The position numbers and the translations under genes are program-made. 64,000 bases of DNA from Lysinibacillus sp. KCTC 33748 (lineage in GTDB: Bacteria > Bacillota > Bacilli > Bacillales_A > Planococcaceae), in the NCBI RefSeq assembly GCF_002237755.1, contig NZ_MWSJ01000014.1:52959-116958 (forward strand), written 5' to 3'. Shown piece after piece: positions 17,213-25,908 of the stretch (the stretch's first letter is position 1; each line of letters opens with the position of its first letter). Under the pieces are notes generated by a model that made no database searches, was not told the origin of the DNA, and worked only from the letters and a program-made list of their open reading frames with translations.

Positions 17213-18127
17213 ATGACAAAAGAACAATGGGCGGCGGATTTAGCACAGAGCGTTAATCCGGCCAATATTAAGTTGAATGAATCATTACAGCAATATACTA
17301 TGACAAAATTAGGTGGTAAAGCGGATGTTTTCGTTCTCGCTGAAACAGAGGAAGAGGCAGCAACGGTTATTCGCTATGCTTACAAAAATAATATACCTTT
17401 ATTAATGTTAGGTAATGGATCAAATATGGTCGTTCGTGATGGCGGTCATCGAGGGATCGTTGTTACATTTTCGTTTTTAGATGAAATTCGCATTAATGGT
17501 GACCATGTTTATGCGCAAAGTGGTGCACTTATAAAAGATGTATCGAAACTGGCAGCAGCAGCATCTTTAACAGGTTTTGAATTTGCTTGTGGTATTCCTG
17601 GCTCAGTTGGTGGGGCTATGGCAATGAATGCCGGTGCATATGGCGGTGAAATTAAGGATATTATTATTTCATCGAAAGTGCTAACAAAAGAAGGCGAAAT
17701 TTTAATACTATCAAAAGAAGATCTTGAACTTGGTTATCGTCAAAGTATCATTGCCAAGAAAGGATACTATGTATTATCATCCGAATTTCAATTAGCAAAA
17801 GGTGTACAGGAAGAAATTGATGCAAAAATTGCTGATTTAACGTTTCAGCGAGAATCTAAGCAGCCGTTAGAATACCCATCTGCAGGGAGCGTTTTTAAGC
17901 GCCCACCTGGTCACTTTGCTGGTAAGCTTATTCAAGATAGTGGCTTACAAGGAAAAGGCGTTGGTGATGCAGAGGTATCAACGAAGCATGCAGGCTTTAT
18001 TGTTAATAAAGGTAATGCAACGGCTACTGAATATATTGCAACAATTCAAATGGTACAACGAGAAGTTAAAGAAAAGTTTGGCATCGATTTAGAAACAGAA
18101 GTAAAAATCGTTGGTGACGACTTATAG
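17213..18127 (+). CDS. murB: UDP-N-acetylenolpyruvoylglucosamine reductase
   Basis: 304-residue FAD enzyme that reduces UDP-GlcNAc-enolpyruvate to UDP-MurNAc in peptidoglycan synthesis. The FAD-binding domain shows MLGNGSNMVVRDGG (about 64-77) and GIPGSVGGAMAMNAGAYGGE (about 126-145); the catalytic serine is in YPSAGSVFKRP (about 222-232) and the terminal glutamate region is ETEVKIVG. It is the short type II form without the Tyr loop, as in other Bacilli. AAAGGAATT precedes the ATG. Outside the usual dcw cluster, as in several Bacillaceae. Confidence 0.95.
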   Translation: MTKEQWAADLAQSVNPANIKLNESLQQYTMTKLGGKADVFVLAETEEEAATVIRYAYKNNIPLLMLGNGSNMVVRDGGHRGIVVTFSFLDEIRINGDHVYAQSGALIKDVSKLAAAASLTGFEFACGIPGSVGGAMAMNAGAYGGEIKDIIISSKVLTKEGEILILSKEDLELGYRQSIIAKKGYYVLSSEFQLAKGVQEEIDAKIADLTFQRESKQPLEYPSAGSVFKRPPGHFAGKLIQDSGLQGKGVGDAEVSTKHAGFIVNKGNATATEYIATIQMVQREVKEKFGIDLETEVKIVGDDL

Positions 18128-18132
18128 AATAC

Positions 18133-18165
18133 TACGCCCTTCGCTAATGGTGGAGGGCGTTTTTT
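18133..18165 (+). terminator. Terminator between murB and exoA
   Basis: ACGCCCT and AGGGCGT form a stem across 18134-18160, followed by TTTTTT. Confidence 0.8.
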
Positions 18166-18183
18166 GAGGAGTGAAAACAGAAA

Positions 18184-18939
18184 ATGAAGTTTATATCTTG
18201 GAATGTTAATGGAATTCGAGCCTGCTTAGGTAAAGGGTTTTTAGATTTTTTCAATCATGTAGATGCAGATTTTTTCTGTATTCAAGAAACAAAGTGTCAG
18301 GCTGAACAAGTGGAAATCTCACTTGAGGGATATGGGCAGTATTGGAATTATGCACAGAAGAAAGGTTATTCAGGTACAGCTATTTTTACAAAGCATACAC
18401 CAATTTCAGTACGTTATGGCGTTGGTGAGGATGAATCACAGGAAGAGGGGAGAATTATTACACTTGAGTATGAAGATTTTTACTTAGTGAATGTTTATAC
18501 CCCAAATTCACAACGTGATTTAGCTAGATTACCTTTTCGTTTAGAATGGGAGGATCGATTAGCGCTTTATTTAAAAGAACTAGATTCCAAGAAACCTATA
18601 GTTTACTGTGGTGATTTAAATGTCGCACATATGGAAATTGACTTAAAAAATGCAAAATCGAATAATGGTAATTCAGGTTTTACATTTGAAGAACGTGCAA
18701 AAATGACGGAGCTATTGGCAAGTGGTTTTGTAGATTCATTCCGCTATATGTATCCAGATACAACAGATCACTATACATGGTGGTCCTATATGAATAAAGT
18801 ACGCGAGCGCAATATCGGATGGCGTATTGACTACTTTATTGTTTCGGAGAGACTAAAAAACAACATTAATGTGGCGAGTATTCATTCACATATTATGGGC
18901 AGTGATCATTGTCCAATCGAATTACAGCTTAATAACTAG
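18184..18939 (+). CDS. exoA: Exodeoxyribonuclease III / AP endonuclease
   Basis: 251 residues of the exonuclease-endonuclease-phosphatase fold. Conserved catalytic groups are visible: SWNVNG with Asn7, IQETKC with Glu35, CGDLNVAH, WRIDYF and GSDHCPI at the C-terminus with the final aspartate and histidine. It incises DNA at abasic sites in base excision repair. GAGGAG lies about 13 bases before the ATG. It follows murB after a terminator and is probably transcribed separately. Confidence 0.95.
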   Translation: MKFISWNVNGIRACLGKGFLDFFNHVDADFFCIQETKCQAEQVEISLEGYGQYWNYAQKKGYSGTAIFTKHTPISVRYGVGEDESQEEGRIITLEYEDFYLVNVYTPNSQRDLARLPFRLEWEDRLALYLKELDSKKPIVYCGDLNVAHMEIDLKNAKSNNGNSGFTFEERAKMTELLASGFVDSFRYMYPDTTDHYTWWSYMNKVRERNIGWRIDYFIVSERLKNNINVASIHSHIMGSDHCPIELQLNN

Positions 18940-18965
18940 TATCTATGAAAAATAAAATGGTCAAG

Positions 18966-19073
18966 GAATCTTTGTGAAAGCGTAGCGGCAGCTACAAATG
19001 GTTTAACTGTGCGAAAGCGAAGCGACAGCAACAACAACAACAAAGCGCCCAGCCGGAACGGAAATCAACCCCT
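18966..19073. repeat. Composite repeat after exoA
   Basis: Two copies of the short module (GTGAAAGCGTAGCGGCAGCTAC at 18974 split by mutation, and GTGCGAAAGCGAAGCGACAG near 19009) are joined directly to a solo end of the inverted-repeat family, AAGCGCCCAGCCGGAACGG followed by AAATCAACC, at 19043-19070. It shows that modules of different families are joined in this genome. Confidence 0.75.
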
Positions 19074-19131
19074 TATTTTACAGAAAAAATGACAACTTAA
19101 TTTTACTGATACAATAGTTTTTCAACAACAT

Positions 19132-19170
19132 AAAAAATCGTATTTTCTAAAAGGAAATACGATTTTTTTT
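19132..19170 (+). terminator. Terminator before the penicillin acylase gene
   Basis: AAAAAATCGTATTT at 19132-19145 pairs with AAATACGATTTTTT at 19155-19168; T run follows. Confidence 0.8.
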
Positions 19171-19234
19171 ATACTGCAAAGCAATTAACATTAAACTTCG
19201 AATCTTTAAAAGGTAAAAGAATATATTGCAAAAA

Positions 19235-19243
19235 GGGGGGGGG
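19235..19243 (+). promoter_or_regulatory. Nine-G tract forming the ribosome site of the acylase gene
   Basis: Nine consecutive G residues, followed by AGAT and the GTG start at 19248. In this AT-rich DNA such a tract is unusual and lies exactly in the ribosome-binding site, where length changes would alter translation. Confidence 0.7.
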
Positions 19244-19247
19244 AGAT

Positions 19248-21611
19248 GTGAGAAAGTTGACATGGAAAAAATGGCTTCTGGCTATAGCGGGATGTTTAGC
19301 TATAGTAGTTATTGTCGCATTTATCGGATTTACCTGGTTTATGAATAAATCAAAACCAGTAATTGATGGAGAACTTTCATTGAGTGTGCTAGATGAAGAT
19401 GTAACTGTCACAAGGGATGACAAGGGGATCCCCCATGTTTTTGCTAAGACAGATGCAGACTTGTATCGTGCGCAAGGCTATGTGCAAGCGCAGGATCGGC
19501 TGTTTCAAATGGATTTAGCGCGAAGACAAGCTAGCGGTCGCTTGTCGGAAATAATCGGTGAGGCAACTGTTGATACGGATAAATTTTTCCGAACATTTAG
19601 CTTGCGGGATGCAGCTGAAAAATCATTAGGTACCTATGATCCAGAAAGCAGGCAGGTACTTGAGTGGTATACAGATGGCGTCAATGCTTTTATTGCACAG
19701 GCAAAGAAAAATAAAACATTAAGCTATGAATTCTCATTACTAGGTTACGAACCTGAGGACTGGTCCGTTATAGACTCTCTTACTATTGGTAAATATATGG
19801 CCTATGACTTAGGTGGTAATTGGAATACGCTTGCGTTCCGACATTGGGCTTTACAAAACTTTGATGAAGAAAAAGCTAAAGAATTATTTATAAAGTATCC
19901 TAAAAACGCTTCATCTATTATCGAGGCGAATAAAGAAAATCCAGTAGCTGTGGCAGGGCGTTTTAATGCAGTTCTGTTGCCAAATGAATTTAACGGTAGT
20001 AATAACTGGGTTGTATCTGGGCAGAAAACAAAAAATGGTACGCCGATTTTAGCGGATGATCCACATTTAGGATTAAGTACACCGTCTATTTGGTATCAAA
20101 TGCATTTACAATCTCCTGAGCAAAATGTTAGTGGCGTAATCTTTGCGGGTATTCCAGGTATTATTTTAGGACACAACGATAACATTGCGTGGGGTGTTAC
20201 GAATGTTGGACCTGATGTACAGGATTTATATATAGAAATGCCTAATCCGAATAATCCAACACAGTTCCGCTATGACGGCAAGTGGGAGCAAGCGGAGGTA
20301 CGTGATGAACCGATTAAGGTAAAGGACGGGGAAACGGTAGATTATGAAGTTGTAGTCACACGTCACGGCCCAATCATGACAGATTTAGCCTTTAAAGATA
20401 CTGAGCCTACAGCACAATTTTCAATGCAGTGGACGGCACTGCAACCAACGACAGAGCTACGTGCAATACTAGGCTTCAATAAAGCGAAATCCTGGAATGG
20501 ATTTGAAAAAGCTTTAGAGGATTTTAAGGCACCGGCTCAAAACTTTGTCTTTGCATCAAAAGACGGCACGATTGCTTATAAAGCGAATGGTCAAATTCCA
20601 ATTCGAAAACAAGGAGACGGGCAATTACCGGTACCAGGTGATTCTAGTGACTATGGATGGGAAGGCTTTATCCCGTGGGATGAGCTCCCAACTGTAGTAA
20701 ATCCTGATGAAGGATTTATTGCGACAGCAAATAATGAAGTTATTGGGGAAGAATATCCTTATCACATAACAGATTTCTGGGCACAGCCTTATCGTTTTGA
20801 GCGCATTAATGAAGTTTTAGAGGCGAATGATTCGTTAACAGTGGAAGATATGATGAATTTACAAATGGATCAGCACAACCTATATGCTCGTGAGTTTCTA
20901 CCATATTTATTACCATCGATAAAAGCACAAGATAAAGATGGGAAATATAAAGATGTTATAAAATTATTAGAGAATTGGGATATGGTAGATGCAAAGGATT
21001 CTGGTGCACCATTAGTGTTCCATACGTTAATGGAGAAGTTACAAGAAGTGTTATTTAAAGATCAGATGCCAGAAGATATGTTTGAATTAATGTATGGGAA
21101 ATTTAATATTACAGACCAGCTTTTACGTACAGCTTATGCAGGTAAGAAAAGTATATGGATTGAGGAACAGGGCGGAGTAGATGCAACTGTTTACAAGGCA
21201 TTAGAGCTCACTGTCACACAAATAGAAGATCAATTCGGAAAAAATGCTTCGAAATGGAAGTGGGGCGATTTCCATCAGCTTACCTTTGACCATACATTAG
21301 GTAAAGCTTCACCAATTCTTGCGGCATATTTTAATGCTAAAAAGGTTCCTATTGGAGGCTCGAAGGTTACTGTTCAAGCTGCTGATAATGATTTAGCTGG
21401 AAATGTTACTCACGGAGCATCATGGCGCTTTGTAGTAGATGTCGGTGATTTAAGCGCAGCTTATCATATCGTGGGTCCAGGACAGAGTGGACATGTAAAA
21501 TCTGCTTGGTATCAAGATCAAGTAATGGATTGGGCTAATGGAGATTATCATCAAACGTATGTGAGGAAAGATGATATTAAAGGTAAAACGTTACGATTAA
21601 AAGCAAAATAG
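19248..21611 (+). CDS. Penicillin acylase family Ntn-hydrolase, membrane anchored
   Basis: 787-residue precursor. An N-terminal helix (residues about 9-30) is a signal anchor. The alpha part holds IPHVFAKTDADLYRAQGYVQ; the autocatalytic cleavage site is G250-Ser251 in NGSNNWVVSG, so Ser251 becomes the N-terminal nucleophile of the beta chain. Further family motifs are ADDPHLGL, IILGHNDNIAWGVTN and the C-terminal GPGQSGH. The enzyme cleaves amide bonds of acylated compounds such as beta-lactams or acyl-homoserine lactones outside the membrane; the actual substrate is unknown. GTG is the only fitting start. Single gene with unusual poly-G leader. Confidence 0.9.
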   Translation: MRKLTWKKWLLAIAGCLAIVVIVAFIGFTWFMNKSKPVIDGELSLSVLDEDVTVTRDDKGIPHVFAKTDADLYRAQGYVQAQDRLFQMDLARRQASGRLSEIIGEATVDTDKFFRTFSLRDAAEKSLGTYDPESRQVLEWYTDGVNAFIAQAKKNKTLSYEFSLLGYEPEDWSVIDSLTIGKYMAYDLGGNWNTLAFRHWALQNFDEEKAKELFIKYPKNASSIIEANKENPVAVAGRFNAVLLPNEFNGSNNWVVSGQKTKNGTPILADDPHLGLSTPSIWYQMHLQSPEQNVSGVIFAGIPGIILGHNDNIAWGVTNVGPDVQDLYIEMPNPNNPTQFRYDGKWEQAEVRDEPIKVKDGETVDYEVVVTRHGPIMTDLAFKDTEPTAQFSMQWTALQPTTELRAILGFNKAKSWNGFEKALEDFKAPAQNFVFASKDGTIAYKANGQIPIRKQGDGQLPVPGDSSDYGWEGFIPWDELPTVVNPDEGFIATANNEVIGEEYPYHITDFWAQPYRFERINEVLEANDSLTVEDMMNLQMDQHNLYAREFLPYLLPSIKAQDKDGKYKDVIKLLENWDMVDAKDSGAPLVFHTLMEKLQEVLFKDQMPEDMFELMYGKFNITDQLLRTAYAGKKSIWIEEQGGVDATVYKALELTVTQIEDQFGKNASKWKWGDFHQLTFDHTLGKASPILAAYFNAKKVPIGGSKVTVQAADNDLAGNVTHGASWRFVVDVGDLSAAYHIVGPGQSGHVKSAWYQDQVMDWANGDYHQTYVRKDDIKGKTLRLKAK

Positions 21612-21666
21612 GATAAGAGGCTATAAGTATCTATAGGGTTTTATATTAAGACAACATGGTTTCTCG

Positions 21667-21755
21667 GCAAAGCGAGGGGGTGATTTCCGTTCCTCTAAAT
21701 CGCTGATCCCCAAAGAGTCGCTCAGTCGGAACGAAGATCAACCGCTTAGCATGCC
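21667..21755. repeat. Internally deleted copy of the inverted-repeat element
   Basis: GGTGATTTCCGTTCC joins directly to TCTAAATCGCTGATCCCC and ends with AGTCGGAACGAAGATCAAC. Compared with 25014-25152 the middle segment between the two GTTCC occurrences is missing, consistent with recombination between those short repeats. Confidence 0.75.
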
Positions 21756-21813
21756 TTATTCATCTCAACTTTGTTTAATATGTCACCATAATTTCATTAT
21801 CGCAATAACATGC

Positions 21814-21845
21814 AAAGCTATCACATTGGAGTGATAGCTTTTTTA
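21814..21845 (+). terminator. Terminator upstream of cadC
   Basis: AAAGCTATCAC at 21814-21824 pairs with GTGATAGCTTT at 21831-21841, followed by T residues. Confidence 0.85.
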
Positions 21846-21912
21846 CTTTTATATTTATTAGTTAGCAATTTATATAAAGACATTTTTTCAACTTGTGATA
21901 TAAATCATTTAC

Positions 21913-21955
21913 ATTCAAATATTCGTTTGAATATGATGGAATATTATGTTATGGT
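21913..21955 (+). promoter_or_regulatory. cadCA promoter with CadC operator
   Basis: ATTCAAA (21913-21919) and TTTGAAT (21926-21932) form an inverted repeat like the CadC/ArsR operators. TTGAAT (21927-21932) also serves as -35 with TATGGT (21950-21955) as -10, 17-base spacer, so CadC binding would cover the promoter. A further half site, CATTTGAATGAGG, overlaps the ribosome site near 21973. Confidence 0.75.
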
Positions 21956-21992
21956 GAAAACAATCAAACAAACATTTGAATGAGGTGAAGAA

Positions 21993-22364
21993 ATGCCAAA
22001 AGAAATATGTGAAATAACATGTGTCCATGAAGAAGCAGTCATTAAAGTACAACAGCAAATGCCAGATTTATCGAGAGTAGCAAAGTTTTTAAAGGCATTA
22101 TCTGATGAAACAAGACTTAAAATTGCGTATGCTTTAACGGTCGAAGATGAATTATGTGTTTGCGATGTTGCCTCCATTATCGGTTCGTCAGTAGCAACAG
22201 CATCGCATCATTTACGATATTTAAAAGATAATAACTTAGCGAAGTCATATCGAAAAGGAAAGCAAATGTACTACTCTTTAGCTGATGAACATGTGTATCA
22301 AATTGTAACGGTTGCTTACGAACATGTGAAAGAGGGGATTGGAAATGGCAGCGACACCAACTAA
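21993..22364 (+). CDS. cadC: ArsR-family cadmium/lead/zinc repressor
   Basis: 123-residue winged-helix repressor. The metal-binding signature ELCVCD is in the recognition region and two N-terminal cysteines (KEICEITC, residues 7 and 11) match the four-thiolate site of CadC. SSVATASHHLRYLKDN is the DNA-recognition helix. It represses its own operon until Cd, Pb or Zn binds. GAGGTGAAG precedes the ATG. Its coding sequence overlaps cadA by 20 bases, so the two are translated together. Confidence 0.93.
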   Translation: MPKEICEITCVHEEAVIKVQQQMPDLSRVAKFLKALSDETRLKIAYALTVEDELCVCDVASIIGSSVATASHHLRYLKDNNLAKSYRKGKQMYYSLADEHVYQIVTVAYEHVKEGIGNGSDTN

Positions 22365-24471
22365 ACAAGAATATAGGCTACAAAACTTATCCTGTGCTAG
22401 CTGTGCAGCAAAGTTCGAAAAAAACGTGAAGGCTATTCCAGAGGTTCAGGATGCACAAGTGAATTTCGGCGCTTCTAAAATAACAGTTATTGGTGATATT
22501 AACGCTGATCAACTTGAAGAAGCAGGTGCTTTCGATGGCATAAAAGTATCCCAATCAACGGCAAGAACAATTGAAAAATCAACACCTTTTTATCGAAAAA
22601 CTGAAAATATATTAGCTGGAATCTCTTTGTTATTCGTAGTGCTTGGATATATGTTTGGAACAATGCGTGGTGAAACGGACCCGCTAACTATTGGGATGTT
22701 TATTATCGCAATTCTAGTTGGGGGAATTGGAATTTTTAAAACGGGCTTCCGCAATCTAGCGCGCTTTGAATTTGATATGAAGACGCTGATGACTATTGCT
22801 GTAATAGGTGCAGCCATTATTGGGGAGTGGGAAGAAGCGGCTGTTGTTGTCTTTTTATTCGCAGTAAGTGAAGCGCTTGAGGCGTATTCAATGGATAAAG
22901 CGCGTCAATCGATTCGTCAGCTCATGGATATAGCTCCTCCTACAGCGACGATAAAACGTGCACATGGCGAGCATTTTCATGAGATGGAGCTACCGACTGA
23001 GGAGATTGAAATTGGTGACATTTTAATCGTTAAACCTGGTCAGAAGATTGCTATGGACGGAATTGTAGTGAGTGGGTTGTCAGCGGTGAATCAGGCAGCG
23101 ATTACTGGTGAATCTATTCCAGTCAGTAAAACAGTCGACGACGAAGTATTTGCAGGAACACTAAATGAAGAAGGAGCCTTAGAGGTTCGTGTGACAAAGC
23201 GAGTAGAGGACACAACAATTGCCAAAATCATTCATCTTGTTGAAGAAGCACAGGCAGAAAAAGCACCTTCACAGCAGTTCGTTGATCGCTTTGCGAAATA
23301 TTACACGCCTGCAATTATGCTTGTTGCTTTACTTGTAGCGGTTCTACCACCTTTATTTATAGGTGATTGGCAGCATTGGATTTACCAAGGGTTGGCGGTC
23401 CTTGTTGTAGGGTGTCCATGTGCATTAGTCGTTTCTACACCAGTTGCTATTGTTACTGCAATCGGGAACGCAGCTAGGCAAGGTGTTCTTATTAAAGGTG
23501 GTATTCATTTAGAGCAGCTTGGTCATATTGAAGCAATTGCATTTGATAAAACAGGTACACTTACAAAAGGTCAACCTGCTGTAACAGATATTTTAACATC
23601 GCAGGAAATGTCTGAAGATTATGTTTTACAGCTAGTAGCAGCTGTTGAAAAACAATCCCAGCACCCATTAGCTAAAGCTATTTTACAGGCATTGCATGAG
23701 AAAGATTTGACAGAGTTTATACCAACAGACTTTCAATCCGTAACAGGCAAGGGTGCCTATGCGACGGTCGACGGTCAAATAATCTATGTAGGAAGCTTAA
23801 AATGGATTGCTACATTAACAACTGTTGATGAAATGATACAAGAACAGGTGCATAAACTTCAACAACAGGGGAAAACAGTTGTAGCAGCGGTTAGTAATGA
23901 TCAGTTTATTGGGATGATTGGTATTGCTGACCAATTACGTCAAGAAAGTAAAGATGTCTTAAATAAATTAAATGGTTTAAAAGTGAAGCATAAAGTTATG
24001 CTAACAGGTGATGCAGAGCCAACAGCACAGGCAATTGCCACTTCTTTAAATATGACAGATGTTAGAGCAAGTTTATTACCAGCAGAAAAATTAATGGCCA
24101 TTAAAGATTTACGTGCACAGTTTGGTGCAGTGGCGATGGTAGGAGATGGTGTCAATGATGCACCTGCACTTGCCGCAGCGGATGTTGGTATTGCAATGGG
24201 AGGCGCTGGCACCGATGCAGCACTGGAAACTGCGGATATCGCTTTAATGAGCGACGATTTAACGAAGCTACCGTATACAATTGGCTTAAGTAGAAAAACA
24301 TTACGTATCATTAAAGAGAACATTATATTTGCACTAGCCCTAAAATTAGTTGCCCTGTTACTTGTTATCCCAGGATGGCTAACATTATGGATTGCAATCT
24401 TTGCAGATATGGGTGCTACATTACTAGTTGTGTTGAATTCATTACGATTAATCAAATCTAAGAAATGGTAA
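22345..24471 (+). CDS. cadA: Cadmium/zinc-exporting P1B-type ATPase
   Basis: 708 residues from the ATG at 22345 (GAGGGG seven bases upstream, within the end of cadC). One N-terminal heavy-metal domain holds SCASC; the membrane CPC motif is GCPCALVVSTP; the phosphorylation site DKTGTLT, TGES and GDGVNDAPAL actuator and hinge motifs are all intact. Six to eight membrane helices. It exports divalent Cd, Zn, Pb or Co. Normal length for CadA. It forms a two-gene operon with cadC. A weak hairpin without a T-run lies after the stop. Confidence 0.94.
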   Translation: MAATPTKQEYRLQNLSCASCAAKFEKNVKAIPEVQDAQVNFGASKITVIGDINADQLEEAGAFDGIKVSQSTARTIEKSTPFYRKTENILAGISLLFVVLGYMFGTMRGETDPLTIGMFIIAILVGGIGIFKTGFRNLARFEFDMKTLMTIAVIGAAIIGEWEEAAVVVFLFAVSEALEAYSMDKARQSIRQLMDIAPPTATIKRAHGEHFHEMELPTEEIEIGDILIVKPGQKIAMDGIVVSGLSAVNQAAITGESIPVSKTVDDEVFAGTLNEEGALEVRVTKRVEDTTIAKIIHLVEEAQAEKAPSQQFVDRFAKYYTPAIMLVALLVAVLPPLFIGDWQHWIYQGLAVLVVGCPCALVVSTPVAIVTAIGNAARQGVLIKGGIHLEQLGHIEAIAFDKTGTLTKGQPAVTDILTSQEMSEDYVLQLVAAVEKQSQHPLAKAILQALHEKDLTEFIPTDFQSVTGKGAYATVDGQIIYVGSLKWIATLTTVDEMIQEQVHKLQQQGKTVVAAVSNDQFIGMIGIADQLRQESKDVLNKLNGLKVKHKVMLTGDAEPTAQAIATSLNMTDVRASLLPAEKLMAIKDLRAQFGAVAMVGDGVNDAPALAAADVGIAMGGAGTDAALETADIALMSDDLTKLPYTIGLSRKTLRIIKENIIFALALKLVALLLVIPGWLTLWIAIFADMGATLLVVLNSLRLIKSKKW

Positions 24472-24638
24472 ATAAGATATAATCCGGTGGAAGTGTATAG
24501 AAAAAAAGTCATTCTGAGGAGCTAGTGATATTAATGGTATAGATATTACTAGCGATTCTTGAAAAAAAACTTTGTTAACGCTATTATGGTTTCAGGAATA
24601 TTGTAACAATTAAATATAAATGAGGCGAAGGTTTGAAT

Positions 24639-24938
24639 ATGTCAGATCCTATTTTAGTAAATGTTACAGAGGAAATTGTGCGTGGTTTAGTAAGTTTTCT
24701 ACTACGAGGACCGGAATATCAAACATTTTGTAAATGTGAAATCTGTGAACTTGACGCAGTGGCACTTACACTGAATGTATTGCCAAGCAAGTATGTTACA
24801 TCTATGGAATCCCGAGATGAAGCATTCAAAGTGATGAATACTCCTGAAAATATCGAACGGATCAATAAAGAGATTATTCATGCATTACATGTGGTAAATA
24901 AGTATCCTCGACATAAGGAAGAACCAACTTCTATATGA
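24639..24938 (+). CDS. ComFB family protein
   Basis: 99 residues from the ATG at 24639 (GAAGG seven bases upstream). It shows the ComFB core: CKCEICELDAVALTLNVLPS followed by KYVTS, with cysteines able to bind zinc, and a helical C-terminus. In B. subtilis ComFB is encoded in the late competence operon but has no clear competence role, and related domains bind cyclic dinucleotides in cyanobacteria. It is not near comFA or comFC here. The stop codon lies inside the loop of a perfect terminator hairpin. Confidence 0.8.
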   Translation: MSDPILVNVTEEIVRGLVSFLLRGPEYQTFCKCEICELDAVALTLNVLPSKYVTSMESRDEAFKVMNTPENIERINKEIIHALHVVNKYPRHKEEPTSI

Positions 24939-24957
24939 AGTTGGTTCTTCACGTTTT
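24918..24957 (+). terminator. Terminator overlapping the comFB-like stop
   Basis: GAAGAACCAACTTC at 24918-24931 pairs perfectly with 24937-24950, 5-base loop, then ACGTTTTT. Confidence 0.88.
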
Positions 24958-25013
24958 TGAAAAACTATTGGGTCAACGAAGATGTCAATAGAGTATGTTT
25001 TTTGCAAAGCGAG

Positions 25014-25152
25014 GGTTGATTCCGTTCCGACTGGGCGCTTTGTAGCACCGATATTGGTCACGAAGGCATTATCACAGGACGTGATGCTTTTAGCCTTCGT
25101 TCCTCTATATCGCTAATCCCCGAGGAGTCGCCCAGCCTCCACTCCAATCAAC
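25014..25152. repeat. Terminal-inverted-repeat element, second full-length copy
   Basis: Begins GGGTTGATTCCGTTCCGACT and ends CCACTCCAATCAAC. It has the same internal order as 11910-12047 in the opposite orientation: GGGCGCTTTGTAGCA, GGTCACGAAGGC, ATCACAGGACGTGAT hairpin, GTTCCTCTATATCGCTAATC, GAGTCGCCCAG. About 139 bases, non-coding. Confidence 0.82.
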
Positions 25153-25205
25153 TTCTTCACTTAACGAGTATTTCACACAAATTTAGAATGATAAAAAGCA
25201 AAATC

Positions 25206-25275
25206 AGCCACAAATGTTTTTTGTGCGAAAGCGAAGCGACAGCAACAAATAATTTTGCCAGGCGCAATTTATGTT
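25206..25275. repeat. Short GCGAAAGC-type repeat module
   Basis: CACAAATGTTTTTTGTGCG, then AAAGCGAAGCGACAGCAAC and the three-hairpin-like tail GCCAGGCGCAATTTATG. It is a mosaic of modules also seen at 18966 and 56620. Confidence 0.6.
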
Positions 25276-25375
25276 ACGCATGTATTGTTTTTCGGGCATA
25301 TGTATTTTCAGTTAACTTTTAAGGCAAGCTTGTAGTAAACTAGAGAGTAAGAAAAGGAAAGAGAGGGAATAGGAT

Positions 25376-25795
25376 ATGCCAACACCTAGTATGGAGGACC
25401 ATATCGAACAAATATATTTATTAATCACTAATAAAGGGTATGCTCGTGTGTCTGACATTGCTGAAGCATTATCTGTTCTTCCTTCTTCTGTTACAAAAAT
25501 GGTTCAAAAATTAGATAAAGATGGTTATTTAGTTTATGAAAAATACCGTGGCCTTACATTGACACCTAAAGGAGAAAAGCTTGGAAAACGTCTTGTACAG
25601 CGCCATGAGCTTCTAGAGCAATTTTTGCGAATCATTGGTGTAGATGAAGAGCGAATATACAATGATGTAGAAGGTATCGAACATCATTTAAGTTGGAATT
25701 CAATCGATCGAATTGCGGATCTTGTACAGGTAATGGAAGAAAATCCGGACATCGCGAAAAAACTAGAGGCATCTAAAACCCATCATAACTTTTAA
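25376..25795 (+). CDS. mntR: Manganese-responsive repressor MntR
   Basis: DtxR-family regulator of 139 residues that controls manganese transport. All six metal ligands known in B. subtilis MntR fall at the same positions: Asp8, Glu11, His77, Glu99, Glu102, His103. The helix-turn-helix region [20 protein letters not shown] and the dimerisation domain [13 protein letters not shown] are conserved. It lacks the SH3-like domain, as in B. subtilis. AGAGAGGGAATAGG precedes the ATG. No manganese transporter lies next to it. Confidence 0.95.
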   Translation: MPTPSMEDHIEQIYLLITNKGYARVSDIAEALSVLPSSVTKMVQKLDKDGYLVYEKYRGLTLTPKGEKLGKRLVQRHELLEQFLRIIGVDEERIYNDVEGIEHHLSWNSIDRIADLVQVMEENPDIAKKLEASKTHHNF

Positions 25796-25814
25796 TTTCT
25801 ATCAGCGAATGATT

Positions 25815-25870
25815 TTGTAGCGAAAGCAAAGCGACAGCTACAGATGTTAAAGCCTTCGGCGGATAAGTTT
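25815..25870. repeat. Short repeat module between mntR and cvfB
   Basis: TGTAGCGAAAGCAAAGCGAC and AGCTACA form a stem (TGTAGC with GCTACA), followed by AAGCCTTCGGCGGATAAG, a piece of the three-hairpin family. It separates mntR and cvfB. Confidence 0.7.
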
Positions 25871-25908
25871 TTTTGCGAAAATGATGGTAAGAAGGAAAGG
25901 AAGACAAT

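Noticed and set aside
24519..24553. Hairpin after cadA (GCTAGTGATATT and partner)
   Set aside because: A stem exists but there is no T-run, so I did not list it as a terminator.
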